The notes under the pieces were generated by a model, which did no database searches, was not told the origin of the DNA, and saw nothing but the letters and a program-made list of their open reading frames with translations. A stretch of DNA of 9,261 nt from an archaeon (lineage in GTDB: Archaea; EX4484-52; B79-G9). Of this stretch, positions 1 through 5,083 are shown piece by piece; position 1 is the first letter of the stretch, and the number at the start of each line of letters is the position of its first letter. Position numbers and translations under genes: made by a program. Where the stretch lies: NCBI GenBank assembly GCA_030630425.1, contig DAOVNB010000015.1:1-9261 (forward strand), in the 5' to 3' direction.

Positions 1-524
1 AATCTTTTTGCAATGTTGCTATCTTCAGGCTTTTTATTGTAAAGAGGTTCACAGATTTCTTTTGCTTCATCGTACGCAGCTATTGCCTCATCAAACTTAG
101 TTTCTGCGATAAAGACAAGACCTTTCTGGTCAACTGCTTTTACGTGAAGCAAACCGCCATCGAACTTGCCGTCATGTATTGTTTTTATGGCATTTTTTAA
201 AGAATTATGCGCGTTTTTAAAATCACTTTTCGCAACACGATATATGTCTGCCATGTTTATATGGGCTAATGCTTCTTGCGGCTTATCATTAATGCGTTTT
301 GAATAGTTAAGCGCCCAGATATAATCTTCAAAAGAAGCATCATATTCCCCCAACATCCTTTTTACAATGCCCCTTTGGTTGTGTAACTTAGGTAATTGTT
401 GTGTTTCTTTGGTTTGATTTATTGCATTTGTAAGAATATTGTCTGCCTCAATGTAGTTTCCTTGTAATTCTAATTGTTTTGCATTTTCTTGAATGGTCTC
501 TATAAATTCCGGTGATTCGTCCAT
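1..524 (-). CDS. TPR-repeat protein, N-terminal 174 residues (runs off the window)
   Basis: No stop codon lies between the ATG at 524 and the window edge, so the gene continues to the left. The 174 visible residues form about four tetratricopeptide-like helical hairpins: roughly 13-46 (GNYIEADNILTNAI), 47-80 (GEYDASFEDYIWAL), 87-120 (AHINMADIYRVAKSDF) and 130-165 (GLVFIAETKFDEAIAAYDEA). The small-Gly-Tyr-x-x-Ala pattern recurs with a period near 40, slightly longer than a canonical 34-residue TPR. No signal peptide or membrane segment is visible, so it is probably a cytoplasmic scaffold binding a protein partner; the partner cannot be read from the sequence. The start is chosen because a TATA box lies about 28 nt upstream, fitting a leaderless mRNA. 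It is separated from the zinc-ribbon gene upstream by a hairpin terminator and is probably transcribed alone. TPR assignment is firm; exact function is unknown. Confidence 0.8.
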   Translation of the reverse strand, partial: MDESPEFIETIQENAKQLELQGNYIEADNILTNAINQTKETQQLPKLHNQRGIVKRMLGEYDASFEDYIWALNYSKRINDKPQEALAHINMADIYRVAKSDFKNAHNSLKNAIKTIHDGKFDGGLLHVKAVDQKGLVFIAETKFDEAIAAYDEAKEICEPLYNKKPEDSNIAKR

Positions 525-547
525 AAATTTATGTTTAAAAAATAAAT

Positions 548-556
548 TTTATAAAT
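548..556 (-). promoter_or_regulatory. TATA box for the TPR gene
   Basis: ATTTATAAA read on the minus strand, centred about 28 nt before the ATG at 524. There is no Shine-Dalgarno sequence between, so the transcript is predicted to start at or within a few bases of the ATG. Confidence 0.6.
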
Positions 557-581
557 ATCCCGAAAAACAACCACGCAAAAG

Positions 582-621
582 TAAATAAAAAAGAAAAAAA
601 CGCGAAGAAAAGAATCTTCGC
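582..621 (-). terminator. Hairpin plus T-tract terminator of the zinc-ribbon gene
   Basis: On the minus strand a perfect 7-bp stem GCGAAGA / TCTTCGC (602-608 with 615-621, 6-nt loop) is followed directly by a T-rich run (about 582-601). It lies 29 nt after the stop codon of the 61-residue zinc-ribbon gene. It resembles a bacterial intrinsic terminator; in Archaea the T-tract alone can be enough. Confidence 0.7.
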
Positions 622-649
622 ATGAATTAGTTAACTGTTGAACATCAAT

Positions 650-835
650 TTAGAATTTTTTGTGTTTCTGATAACATTCTCTGCAGTATACGGGTCTTCC
701 TTCCTTTGGTACGAAAGGCACTTCTGTTTCTTGTTTGCAGTCAGCGCAAATTGCTTTGTGCATTTCTCTTGGAGCGCCAAAGTCTCTTCGACCTCTGTCT
801 GAACCTCGGTCTCGTCCCCTGTCGTTAAAAGCCAT
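650..835 (-). CDS. Small RG-rich zinc-ribbon protein (CxxC-17-CxxC)
   Basis: A 61-residue protein with two parts. Residues 6-17 are an Arg/Gly/Asp-rich tract (RGRDRGSDRGRR), a composition typical of flexible RNA-contacting tails. Residues 30-54 hold two CxxC knuckles (C30/C33 and C51/C54) separated by 17 residues, a probable single zinc site. The stretch around K27-P43 and RPVYCREC fits, from memory, the small 'probable zinc-ribbon' family (Pfam zf-trcl) common in DPANN archaea and CPR bacteria; the family name needs a profile search. A strong Shine-Dalgarno AGGTGA lies 4 nt before the ATG and decides the start. No membrane segment is seen. A nucleic-acid-binding role is inference from the RG tract and zinc site. 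The helicase and cold-shock genes nearby are on the other strand, so no shared operon is implied. Confidence 0.85.
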   Translation of the reverse strand: MAFNDRGRDRGSDRGRRDFGAPREMHKAICADCKQETEVPFVPKEGRPVYCRECYQKHKKF

Positions 836-839
836 GATT

Positions 840-845
840 TCACCT
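840..845 (-). promoter_or_regulatory. Shine-Dalgarno of the zinc-ribbon gene
   Basis: AGGTGA on the minus strand, 4 nt before the ATG. It implies a transcript with a 5' leader, unlike the leaderless-looking TPR gene next door. Several TATA-like stretches lie upstream (about 858-866, 878-888 and 938-946), so the transcription start cannot be assigned. Confidence 0.65.
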
Positions 846-937
846 TTTTGTTTAAATAGTTATATGAGCTATTCCCCTTTATTTTGAAGTTAGAATCAGA
901 AACGCACTATACACTTCTGGTTACTTGGTCGACAAAC

Positions 938-946
938 TTTATAAAT
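938..946. promoter_or_regulatory. TATA-like element, either direction
   Basis: TTTATAAAT is near-palindromic and so has no intrinsic direction. Reading minus, it would start a transcript of the zinc-ribbon gene with a leader of about 80 nt. Reading plus, it would start an RNA around 968 that leads into the gene-free stretch. The choice cannot be made from sequence. Confidence 0.35.
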
Positions 947-1048
947 GCGTTTGGGGGTTTTTTTGCTTGCTTTTCATAAAATATGCGCTAAAACAAGAAC
1001 AGTATACTTTTTCATTACTAATTTCCTGTTCCTACACCCACCATCATC

Positions 1049-1057
1049 TTTATAAAA
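1049..1057 (+). promoter_or_regulatory. TATA-like element in the helicase upstream region
   Basis: TTTATAAAA with a predicted start near 1079. The 7-codon frame MNEKQLA begins at 1076, so a leaderless micro-ORF would need a start slightly upstream of the usual spacing. Used as the helicase promoter, it would give a leader of about 230 nt. Confidence 0.35.
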
Positions 1058-1204
1058 CCCACTGCATATATTGTCATGAACGAAAAACAGTTGGCTTAAA
1101 GTCTTAATAAATCGTTTCTTGAATAAACTTTTTTGAGAAAACTTGCTTATTTTTAAAAAAATAAAGCTTTTATTGGGGCTTTCATTCATGGACAAAAAGA
1201 TAAG

Positions 1205-1223
1205 TAAGAATAAAATATTCTTA
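1205..1223. repeat. Perfect 8-bp inverted repeat
   Basis: TAAGAATA, 3-nt spacer AAA, TATTCTTA. It lies 89 nt before the helicase ATG. It could be a protein-binding dyad or an RNA hairpin; being A/T-rich, a chance origin is possible. Confidence 0.4.
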
Positions 1224-1311
1224 GTTAAAATCATGGGCTTGTAAAAATACAGCATGATTGATAATTGTTCTAAACTGTTTCTTGATAAAAAATACAAAAA
1301 TGTGATAAATT

Positions 1312-2523
1312 ATGGAACAATTTAAAAAATTAGGCATCGACGATGCCGTCTTAAGAGTAATACAAGAAGAAAGGTTTGAAGAGCCTACAGAAATACAGAA
1401 AAAAACAATACCGTTAGTCATTGAAGGAAAAGATGTCATGGCCGGGTCTGCAACAGGATCAGGAAAAACTTTAGCATTTGGTTCAGGCATAATACAATGT
1501 TCAAAAAAAGGTGCAGGCATTCAGGCATTGGTATTGACGCCCACACGCGAACTTGCAGAACAGGTTTCAGAATCTATGAAGCTATTCTCAAAACATTCGC
1601 CATTAAAAATAACATCAGTATATGGCGGTGTTGCAATAGGACCTCAAATTGAGAGATTAAAAACTACAGATATTGTTATTGGAACCCCGGGAAGGGTTTT
1701 GGATCACATAACAAGAGGGACAATAAAATTTAACCGTGTGAAAACTCTTGTTTTGGATGAAGCAGACAGGATGCTTGATATGGGTTTTATCAAGGATGTA
1801 GAAAAGATAATGCGCGCATGCCCAAAAGACCGACAAACTCTTTTATTTTCTGCAACACTCACTGGCGAGATACAACACCTTTCACGAAAATATATGAAAA
1901 ACCCAGTATCTGTTTCAGTAGAATCCTATGTAGATGCATCGAAATTAACACAGATTTACTATGATGTAGATGACAAGATGAAATTCTCGCTTCTTGTGCA
2001 CCTGCTTAAAACAGAAAAAGCATGGCTTTCAATGGTTTTCTGCAACACGCAGAGAAATACAGATTTTGTCGCCAAAAACCTTAAAGCTTCAGGAATCAAA
2101 GCGCTTGCGATTCATGGAGGGCTTACACAGGACAAGAGAACCAAGATAATGAAGCAATTCAATTCAGAAAAAGCGGAATTTGTTCTTGTATGCACAGATG
2201 TGGCTGCAAGAGGCCTTGACATAAAAGGAGTATCCCATATCTATAATTATGACAGCCCTAAGGAAAGCAATACATATATCCACAGGATTGGAAGAACAGC
2301 AAGAGCTGGTGAGGAAGGTCTTGCAATAACAATACTTTCAAGCAGGGATTATGAAAATTTCAGAAGGGTCTTGACTGACCGTTCGCTTGAGGTTGAAAGG
2401 GAAGAAGTCCCACGAATTGAGCGGGTTATGATAAAAGTTAAAGATATGCCGCGAGGCTCAAGAAACAATAGATGGCCTGCAAGGCCTCGCCGAGCTGGAG
2501 GGTCAAGACCATATAGGCGATAA
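1312..2523 (+). CDS. ATP-dependent DEAD-box RNA helicase
   Basis: A 403-residue superfamily 2 helicase that uses ATP to unwind short RNA duplexes or remodel RNA-protein complexes in the cytoplasm. All motifs are present and intact: Q motif with Q29, motif I ATGSGKT (47-53), Ia PTRELA (77-82), GG (105-106), Ib TPGR (125-128), II DEAD (149-152), III SAT (180-182), IV VFCNT (242-246), V from C294 to I304 containing ARGLD, and VI HRIGRTAR (324-331). After the second RecA domain a tail from about 380 is Arg/Gly-rich (RGSRNNR...RPRRAGGSR), likely to add non-specific RNA binding; there is no DbpA- or CsdA-type C-terminal RNA-binding domain. Length is near the minimal two-domain core. The ATG fits the conserved N-terminus, and a weak TATA-like run 24 nt upstream suggests a leaderless mRNA. 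With a cold-shock-domain gene downstream, a role in resolving cold-stabilised RNA structure is plausible but inferred. Confidence 0.96.
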   Translation: MEQFKKLGIDDAVLRVIQEERFEEPTEIQKKTIPLVIEGKDVMAGSATGSGKTLAFGSGIIQCSKKGAGIQALVLTPTRELAEQVSESMKLFSKHSPLKITSVYGGVAIGPQIERLKTTDIVIGTPGRVLDHITRGTIKFNRVKTLVLDEADRMLDMGFIKDVEKIMRACPKDRQTLLFSATLTGEIQHLSRKYMKNPVSVSVESYVDASKLTQIYYDVDDKMKFSLLVHLLKTEKAWLSMVFCNTQRNTDFVAKNLKASGIKALAIHGGLTQDKRTKIMKQFNSEKAEFVLVCTDVAARGLDIKGVSHIYNYDSPKESNTYIHRIGRTARAGEEGLAITILSSRDYENFRRVLTDRSLEVEREEVPRIERVMIKVKDMPRGSRNNRWPARPRRAGGSRPYRR

Positions 2524-2666
2524 TTTGTTTTTAAGCCTAAAACAGCAAAAAATTGATAAAAAATCATGAAAATTTGGGTCTGTAGAGGCATTTTCAAGCT
2601 TTTTTATTGTTGCAGGCCCATACTTTATACACAATACACAATAAAAAACCGGCAAAATACAAAAGG
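2524..2666 (+). other. Helicase 3' region with T-tracts and a long-range stem
   Basis: T-rich runs at 2524-2533 and 2599-2608 are candidate termination points for the helicase mRNA. A 7-bp stem with one G-U pair can form between GGGTCTG (2576-2582) and CAGGCCC (2613-2619), enclosing the second T-run, and ACACAAT is repeated in tandem just after it. No coding sequence is seen. Confidence 0.4.
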
Positions 2667-2674
2667 TTTAAAAA
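2667..2674 (+). promoter_or_regulatory. TATA box for the cold-shock gene
   Basis: TTTAAAAA preceded by AAAAGG, a purine-rich stretch suitable as a BRE. The predicted start is near 2697, giving a leader of about 97 nt. Alternatives are TATATTTT near 2683 (start near 2711) and TATAATTTT at about 2770-2778, which would give a leaderless mRNA; the ribosome binding sequence near 2780-2790 argues for a leadered one. Confidence 0.5.
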
Positions 2675-2695
2675 GAATACGATATATTTTTTAAG

Positions 2696-2718
2696 ATATT
2701 GTTCTAAATGGACAATAT
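2696..2718 (+). promoter_or_regulatory. 5'-end hairpin in the predicted cold-shock mRNA leader
   Basis: ATATTGTTC (2696-2704) pairs with GGACAATAT (2710-2718) over 9 bp, with one U-G wobble and loop TAAAT. The stem begins at the predicted transcription start, so the mRNA would carry a hairpin at its very 5' end. Such a hairpin could protect the message or respond to temperature; this is inference. As DNA the same repeat could be an operator. Confidence 0.5.
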
Positions 2719-2793
2719 ACCAAGCACTGGAAGTAGAGAGCGAGTAAAAGTATCATAATCTTCTTCTTTGTATAATTTTGGAGTAGGATGTAA

Positions 2794-3054
2794 ATGGATG
2801 GAACAGTAAAGTGGTTTAACAGCGAAAAAGGATACGGATTCGTACAGGGTGACGACGGCGAAGATTACTTCGTGCATCACTCAGCAATGGCAGAAGGAAC
2901 AACACTAAATGAAAACGATGCAGTTTCTTTTGAACCGGCACAGACCGACAGGGGAAAACAGGCAAAAAATGTTGTCCTTAAAGGAAGCGAGCCTGCAAAA
3001 GAAGAACCTGCTGAAGAAACAGATGAAGAAACTGAAGACAAAAACACAGAATAA
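2794..3054 (+). CDS. Cold-shock-domain protein (CspA family) with acidic tail
   Basis: An 86-residue protein whose first 65 residues are a complete cold-shock domain, a five-stranded OB-fold that binds single-stranded RNA or DNA and melts RNA structure. Visible marks are KWFN (6-9), RNP1 KGYGFV (12-17), RNP2 DYFVHHS (24-30) and the closing AKNVVL (57-62). Residues 66-86 form an extra Glu/Asp/Thr-rich tail with more than ten acidic residues, absent from the usual 66-70-residue proteins; such tails often tune nucleic-acid affinity. CspA-type proteins are standard in Bacteria and patchy in Archaea, so ancient transfer is possible, though base composition here is like its neighbours. GGAG (about 2780-2783) and AGGATG precede the ATG; the next ATG 4 nt later is out of frame. 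A T-rich terminator follows. It lies 270 nt after the helicase and probably has its own promoter. Confidence 0.95.
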   Translation: MDGTVKWFNSEKGYGFVQGDDGEDYFVHHSAMAEGTTLNENDAVSFEPAQTDRGKQAKNVVLKGSEPAKEEPAEETDEETEDKNTE

Positions 3055-3092
3055 TTCTTTAACTTTTTCTTTTTTTCTTTCTTACTTTTTTT
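3055..3092 (+). terminator. T-rich terminator of the cold-shock gene
   Basis: A run of about 38 bases almost entirely T with a few C and A, directly after the TAA stop. It has no stem, matching the archaeal type of terminator that works through the U-tract alone. Confidence 0.65.
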
Positions 3093-3132
3093 CAATGATA
3101 GTGAAAACTATCCGGAAAAGGATGAAATTTAG

Positions 3133-3243
3133 CCAGATGCTCTAAAAGCCGATGCGTATGCAATTGCCATGTCAAGCATCATTACAGGCATTGCAAGCGG
3201 CATATGGTTCAAAAGAGCAACCAAAACCGGACGATTCGTATAA
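3133..3243 (+). pseudogene. Possible pilin 3'-end relic upstream of the intact pilin gene
   Basis: The frame after TAG (3130-3132) stays open to TAA (3241-3243) and reads like protein: PDALKADAYAIAMSSI, then ITGIASGIWFKRATKTGRFV and stop. It has no start codon with a ribosome site. The last residues resemble the end of the intact pilin downstream: IASGIWFKRATKTGRFV against LVSGLKSTGTISGRFA with one gap, and at DNA level the final 16 bases including the stop match at 13 positions. It also shares the 9-mer CATTACAGG with the downstream relic. The frame continues upstream of the TAG to about 3091, which may be older coding sequence. The match is short, so an unrelated membrane-protein remnant remains possible. 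Confidence 0.4.
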
Positions 3244-3295
3244 ATTGGTGGCTTGTGGTTGTTTCATTTATAAAAACCATCATTTTAAAGAAATC

Positions 3296-3303
3296 TTTAA
3301 ATA
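3296..3303 (+). promoter_or_regulatory. TATA box for the pilin gene
   Basis: TTTAAATA, with a predicted start near 3326 and a leader of about 32 nt. A second TATA-like stretch (ATTTATAAAAA, about 3266-3276) lies further upstream. Confidence 0.55.
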
Positions 3304-3343
3304 CTACTTCAAAACAAATATTACTTATGTAATTCTTCTTTAA

Positions 3344-3350
3344 AGGAGGG
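3344..3350 (+). promoter_or_regulatory. Strong Shine-Dalgarno of the pilin gene
   Basis: AGGAGGG, 7 nt before the ATG at 3358. It is the longest match to the 16S rRNA 3' end in the window, consistent with a highly translated structural protein. Confidence 0.8.
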
Positions 3351-3357
3351 AGATAAA

Positions 3358-3813
3358 ATGAACTTTAAAAGAAAAGGACAATCCGCAACAGAATATCTGA
3401 TGACCTACGGATGGGCAATCCTTGCAATTACAATTGTAGGCGCCCTTCTATACACACAGGTGTTCTCGAACAAGTCCTGTACCAACGGTGCTAATGGATG
3501 GGACATGACATCAAATGTTGTCCCTGTTGGAAACCAGTACAGTCTTGCTTCAAACGGAGACCTATCTATGGGTATCGTAAACCGGCTTGACACAAATGTA
3601 ACTATTCAAAGCGTTACAATAGATCTAAATGCTGCCGTAGGCGCACCAACAACAACAGTAACTGCAGGAAGCGAAGTTAGTATGAATGCATCTGGTGTTT
3701 CAAACGGTGGAACCGCAGGCGAGTGCTATACAGCAACAGTTACCATAATATACGATACAGACCTTGTATCAGGACTTAAATCAACCGGAACCATAAGCGG
3801 AAGATTCGCTTAA
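3358..3813 (+). CDS. Class III signal-peptide pilin (archaeal type IV pilin-like subunit)
   Basis: A 151-residue secreted filament subunit. The N-terminus has a short basic leader (MNFKRKG, 1-7) followed by QSATEYLMTYGWAIL and a hydrophobic helix to about residue 33. This matches the class III signal peptide (Pfam PF04021), in which a prepilin peptidase cuts between G7 and Q8; E12 (position +5 of the mature protein) is the glutamate conserved in type IV pilins. The hydrophobic helix would form the filament core. The rest (about 35-151) is a beta-rich, Ser/Thr/Asn-rich head with two cysteines (C41, C123), a likely disulfide, and three N-glycosylation sequons (N38, N80, N110). No pilus ATPase or platform gene is in the window. 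Stop codon usage and composition match the surroundings. It is flanked by probable 3' relics of related genes. Pilin type is firm; adhesion or motility role is not known. Confidence 0.93.
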   Translation: MNFKRKGQSATEYLMTYGWAILAITIVGALLYTQVFSNKSCTNGANGWDMTSNVVPVGNQYSLASNGDLSMGIVNRLDTNVTIQSVTIDLNAAVGAPTTTVTAGSEVSMNASGVSNGGTAGECYTATVTIIYDTDLVSGLKSTGTISGRFA

Positions 3814-3827
3814 GTTTTCTTAAGAAT

Positions 3828-3861
3828 AGCGGATTTTTTCCGCTTTCTTTTTTTCTTTTTT
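3828..3861 (+). terminator. Hairpin plus T-tract terminator of the pilin gene
   Basis: A 6-bp stem AGCGGA / TCCGCT (3828-3833 with 3839-3844, T-only loop) is followed by TTTCTTTTTTTCTTTTTT. Just before it, CTTAAG-TTTT-CTTAAG (3809-3824) forms a second perfect 6-bp hairpin that overlaps the stop codon. Confidence 0.75.
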
Positions 3862-3867
3862 CTCCAT

Positions 3868-3961
3868 TTGATTCTTTCAGGAGAGATAAGAATATACTGC
3901 CATTACAGGGCTTGTAAACAATGTGCAGTCCACAGGCGTCCTTAACGGGCGATATGCTTAG
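3868..3961 (+). pseudogene. Truncated pilin 3' end downstream of the intact pilin gene
   Basis: In the frame ending at TAG 3959-3961 the translation after a TAA (3887-3889) is EYTAI, then TGLVNNVQSTGVLNGRYA and stop. Against the end of the intact pilin, TDLVSGLKSTGTISGRFA, this gives 9 identities in 18 ungapped positions plus several conservative changes, with both reaching their stop at the same point. Several identical residues use different codons (TCC/TCA, ACA/ACC, GGC/GGA, CGA/AGA), so the copy diverged while still coding. One frame over, just upstream (about 3871-3897), the sequence reads SGEIRIY, reminiscent of the GE before C123, suggesting a frameshift near 3889-3896. No start, signal peptide or promoter remains. 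Its last 20 bases overlap the antisense end of the MFS gene. Confidence 0.7.
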
Positions 3962-4664
3962 GGTAAAGCTTTTTTGTGTGAAGGACATGTACATATAAAA
4001 ACATTGTTATGCCTGCAGCAACAAGAGAATATTCTGAAAGGCCGAAAAGAATGAGTGATACTATTGCCGCAAAACCACCCATGACCCTTCCCAGATTCAT
4101 GAAAAATTCTCTTGAGGCCATTGCATCCACAAGATTTTTGCTTTTGTCAAGAACAACCGCAACCTGAAAGGGCGCAACAAGAGCCCAGATAAAAGCAATG
4201 GCGGCATTTGCTATTGCCCATAAAATAAGCGTATTTGAAAAAGCCGCAAGAATTGTTGAGATGCCTAAAAGCATTACAGTGGGGTATATAAACAGGGTTC
4301 TTCTTTTCAACCTGTCCGACATCCGTGCAAGAACAACTGCTGCAAGGGCTCCAAAAAGCCCCAGATATGAAAAGAAAAGCCCGTAGTCAACCTCGGCTGT
4401 AATAAATGATATTGTGGCTAATGGCACCGCAGTCCACAGGATGCCCTCAAAAATACCTTCAAGCATGTTGAGTGTACGAACACCTTCAGTGTTTTTTAAT
4501 GCTTTTTTGATGTCAAAATGCAGAAGTCTGTCTTTTCCTGTGCGCTTAACAAAAACAAGCGCAAGTATATTTATGGCGGCGGCTGAGAAGAAAAGCGCCC
4601 TGAAGCCGAAATCCCTTGCTATAAAGCCTGCTGCTGCCGGAAGAAAAACATTAAGCATGGCCAC
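3942..4664 (-). CDS. MFS transporter, C-terminal fragment
   Basis: A 240-residue frame with the remaining helices 5 to 12. The charged segment KRTGKDRLLHFDIKKALK (about 40-57) is the central cytoplasmic loop between the two six-helix halves, and ARMSDRLKRRTLF (about 112-124) matches the helix 8-9 loop where MFS proteins carry a repeat of the G-x-x-x-D-R-x-x-R-R signature. The nominal GTG start at 4664 lies inside a transmembrane helix and is not a credible independent start, so this is the tail of the broken gene. Confidence 0.6.
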   Translation of the reverse strand: MAMLNVFLPAAAGFIARDFGFRALFFSAAAINILALVFVKRTGKDRLLHFDIKKALKNTEGVRTLNMLEGIFEGILWTAVPLATISFITAEVDYGLFFSYLGLFGALAAVVLARMSDRLKRRTLFIYPTVMLLGISTILAAFSNTLILWAIANAAIAFIWALVAPFQVAVVLDKSKNLVDAMASREFFMNLGRVMGGFAAIVSLILFGLSEYSLVAAGITMFLYVHVLHTKKLYPKHIAR

Positions 4665-5077
4665 AAAAGAAATATTATGCTTCCCATAAACGCGTTGTTT
4701 TCCTTGTTTCCAAAGCTAAAGAAACGTATGTTGTAGGGAACCCAGAATATGAAAAGAACGATACCGACAATTATTGCTGTTGCATATAGTTGCAGAACTT
4801 CAAATCCTGCGATGAAATATGCGAATGACGCAAGATAAAGGGATTTAAAAATAATCCCCAATGTTATTGTTCTTCTAAATTTTACGTTTTTCAGGAAGAT
4901 CAAAACAAGTGCTGCTGCTGCAAACCTAAGGGTGCTGAAAACCGCGATTTCCAGATTCGAGAATCCGGTTTTGAAAAGATATAAAAAAAGAATGCTGAAC
5001 ACAAAAATCTGGGCGAATGTATAAAAAAACTGCACAGTGTATGTGTTTAAGAATGTCTTTGTTTTCAAGCAAACCAC
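4619..5077 (-). CDS. MFS transporter, N-terminal fragment
   Basis: A 152-residue frame holding roughly the first four to five transmembrane helices: about 14-34, 42-62, 69-91 and 95-118, with the fifth starting at 130. The loop with the basic KNVKFRR after helix 2 fits the cytoplasmic loop between MFS helices 2 and 3. GTG (5077) is the only start candidate right after the RFC stop; TTG at 5068-5066 is an alternative, and neither has a ribosome site. Residues after about 135 are out-of-frame sequence ending at a chance stop. Confidence 0.6.
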   Translation of the reverse strand: MVCLKTKTFLNTYTVQFFYTFAQIFVFSILFLYLFKTGFSNLEIAVFSTLRFAAAALVLIFLKNVKFRRTITLGIIFKSLYLASFAYFIAGFEVLQLYATAIIVGIVLFIFWVPYNIRFFSFGNKENNAFMGSIIFLLWPCLMFFFRQQQAL

Positions 5078-5083
5078 AAAAAA

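Larger units (their letters stand above)
846..1311. other. Long gene-free stretch upstream of the DEAD-box helicase
   Basis: About 465 AT-rich bases with no convincing coding sequence. The frames that stay open have low-complexity or shadow-like translations. Visible elements: a TATA-like TTTATAAAT at 938-946 usable in either direction; a second at 1049-1057 with a 7-codon ATG frame at 1076-1099; an 18-codon ATG frame at 1188-1244; an 8-bp inverted repeat at 1205-1223; a direct repeat GTTTCTTGA at 1114-1122 and 1277-1285, both followed by TAAA; and an A/T-rich TATA-like run at about 1284-1293, some 24 nt before the helicase ATG. It could carry a long leader or a small RNA gene, but no tRNA or known RNA family was recognised. 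Confidence 0.5.
3942..5077 (-). pseudogene. Frameshifted MFS transporter (two overlapping frames, one gene)
   Basis: Two minus-strand frames, 4619-5077 and 3942-4664, together encode one protein of about 378 residues, the usual size of a 12-helix major facilitator superfamily transporter. The N-terminal frame stays sensible to NAFMGSIIFLL and then ends in FFFRQQQAL; the C-terminal frame becomes sensible at VAMLNVFLPAAAGFIARDFG. They join naturally if one T is added to the coding-strand run CTTTTG (plus-strand AAAA at 4665-4668). That is a homopolymer, so the shift may be a real mutation or a sequencing error. The site does not fit a canonical X-XXY-YYZ slippery heptamer. The GTG start lies 6 nt after the RFC stop, so the gene probably shares the RFC transcript. 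Substrate cannot be inferred. The last codons overlap the downstream pilin relic antisense. Confidence 0.8.

Noticed and set aside
631..843. A 70-codon minus-strand frame over the zinc-ribbon gene
   Set aside because: It overlaps the zinc-ribbon gene in another frame, lacks any motif, and its first ATG lies inside the ribosome site of the real gene.
925..1297. Overlapping open frames in the gene-free stretch
   Set aside because: The translations are low-complexity products of AT-rich DNA, with no ribosome site, no TATA spacing and no family resemblance.
3130..3132. TAG read as pyrrolysine, making a longer gene from about 3091 to 3243
   Set aside because: No start codon or ribosome site precedes the frame, and nothing else in the window suggests pyrrolysine; a degraded relic explains it better.
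2909..3145. Plus-strand frame running through the cold-shock gene and its terminator
   Set aside because: It is a shadow of the cold-shock gene in another frame, continuing through the T-rich terminator as Ser/Phe codons.
4619..4668. Programmed -1 ribosomal frameshift in the MFS gene
   Set aside because: The site does not give a slippery X-XXY-YYZ heptamer in the reading frame, no clear downstream stem was seen, and MFS transporters are not known to use recoding. Mutation or base-call error is simpler.
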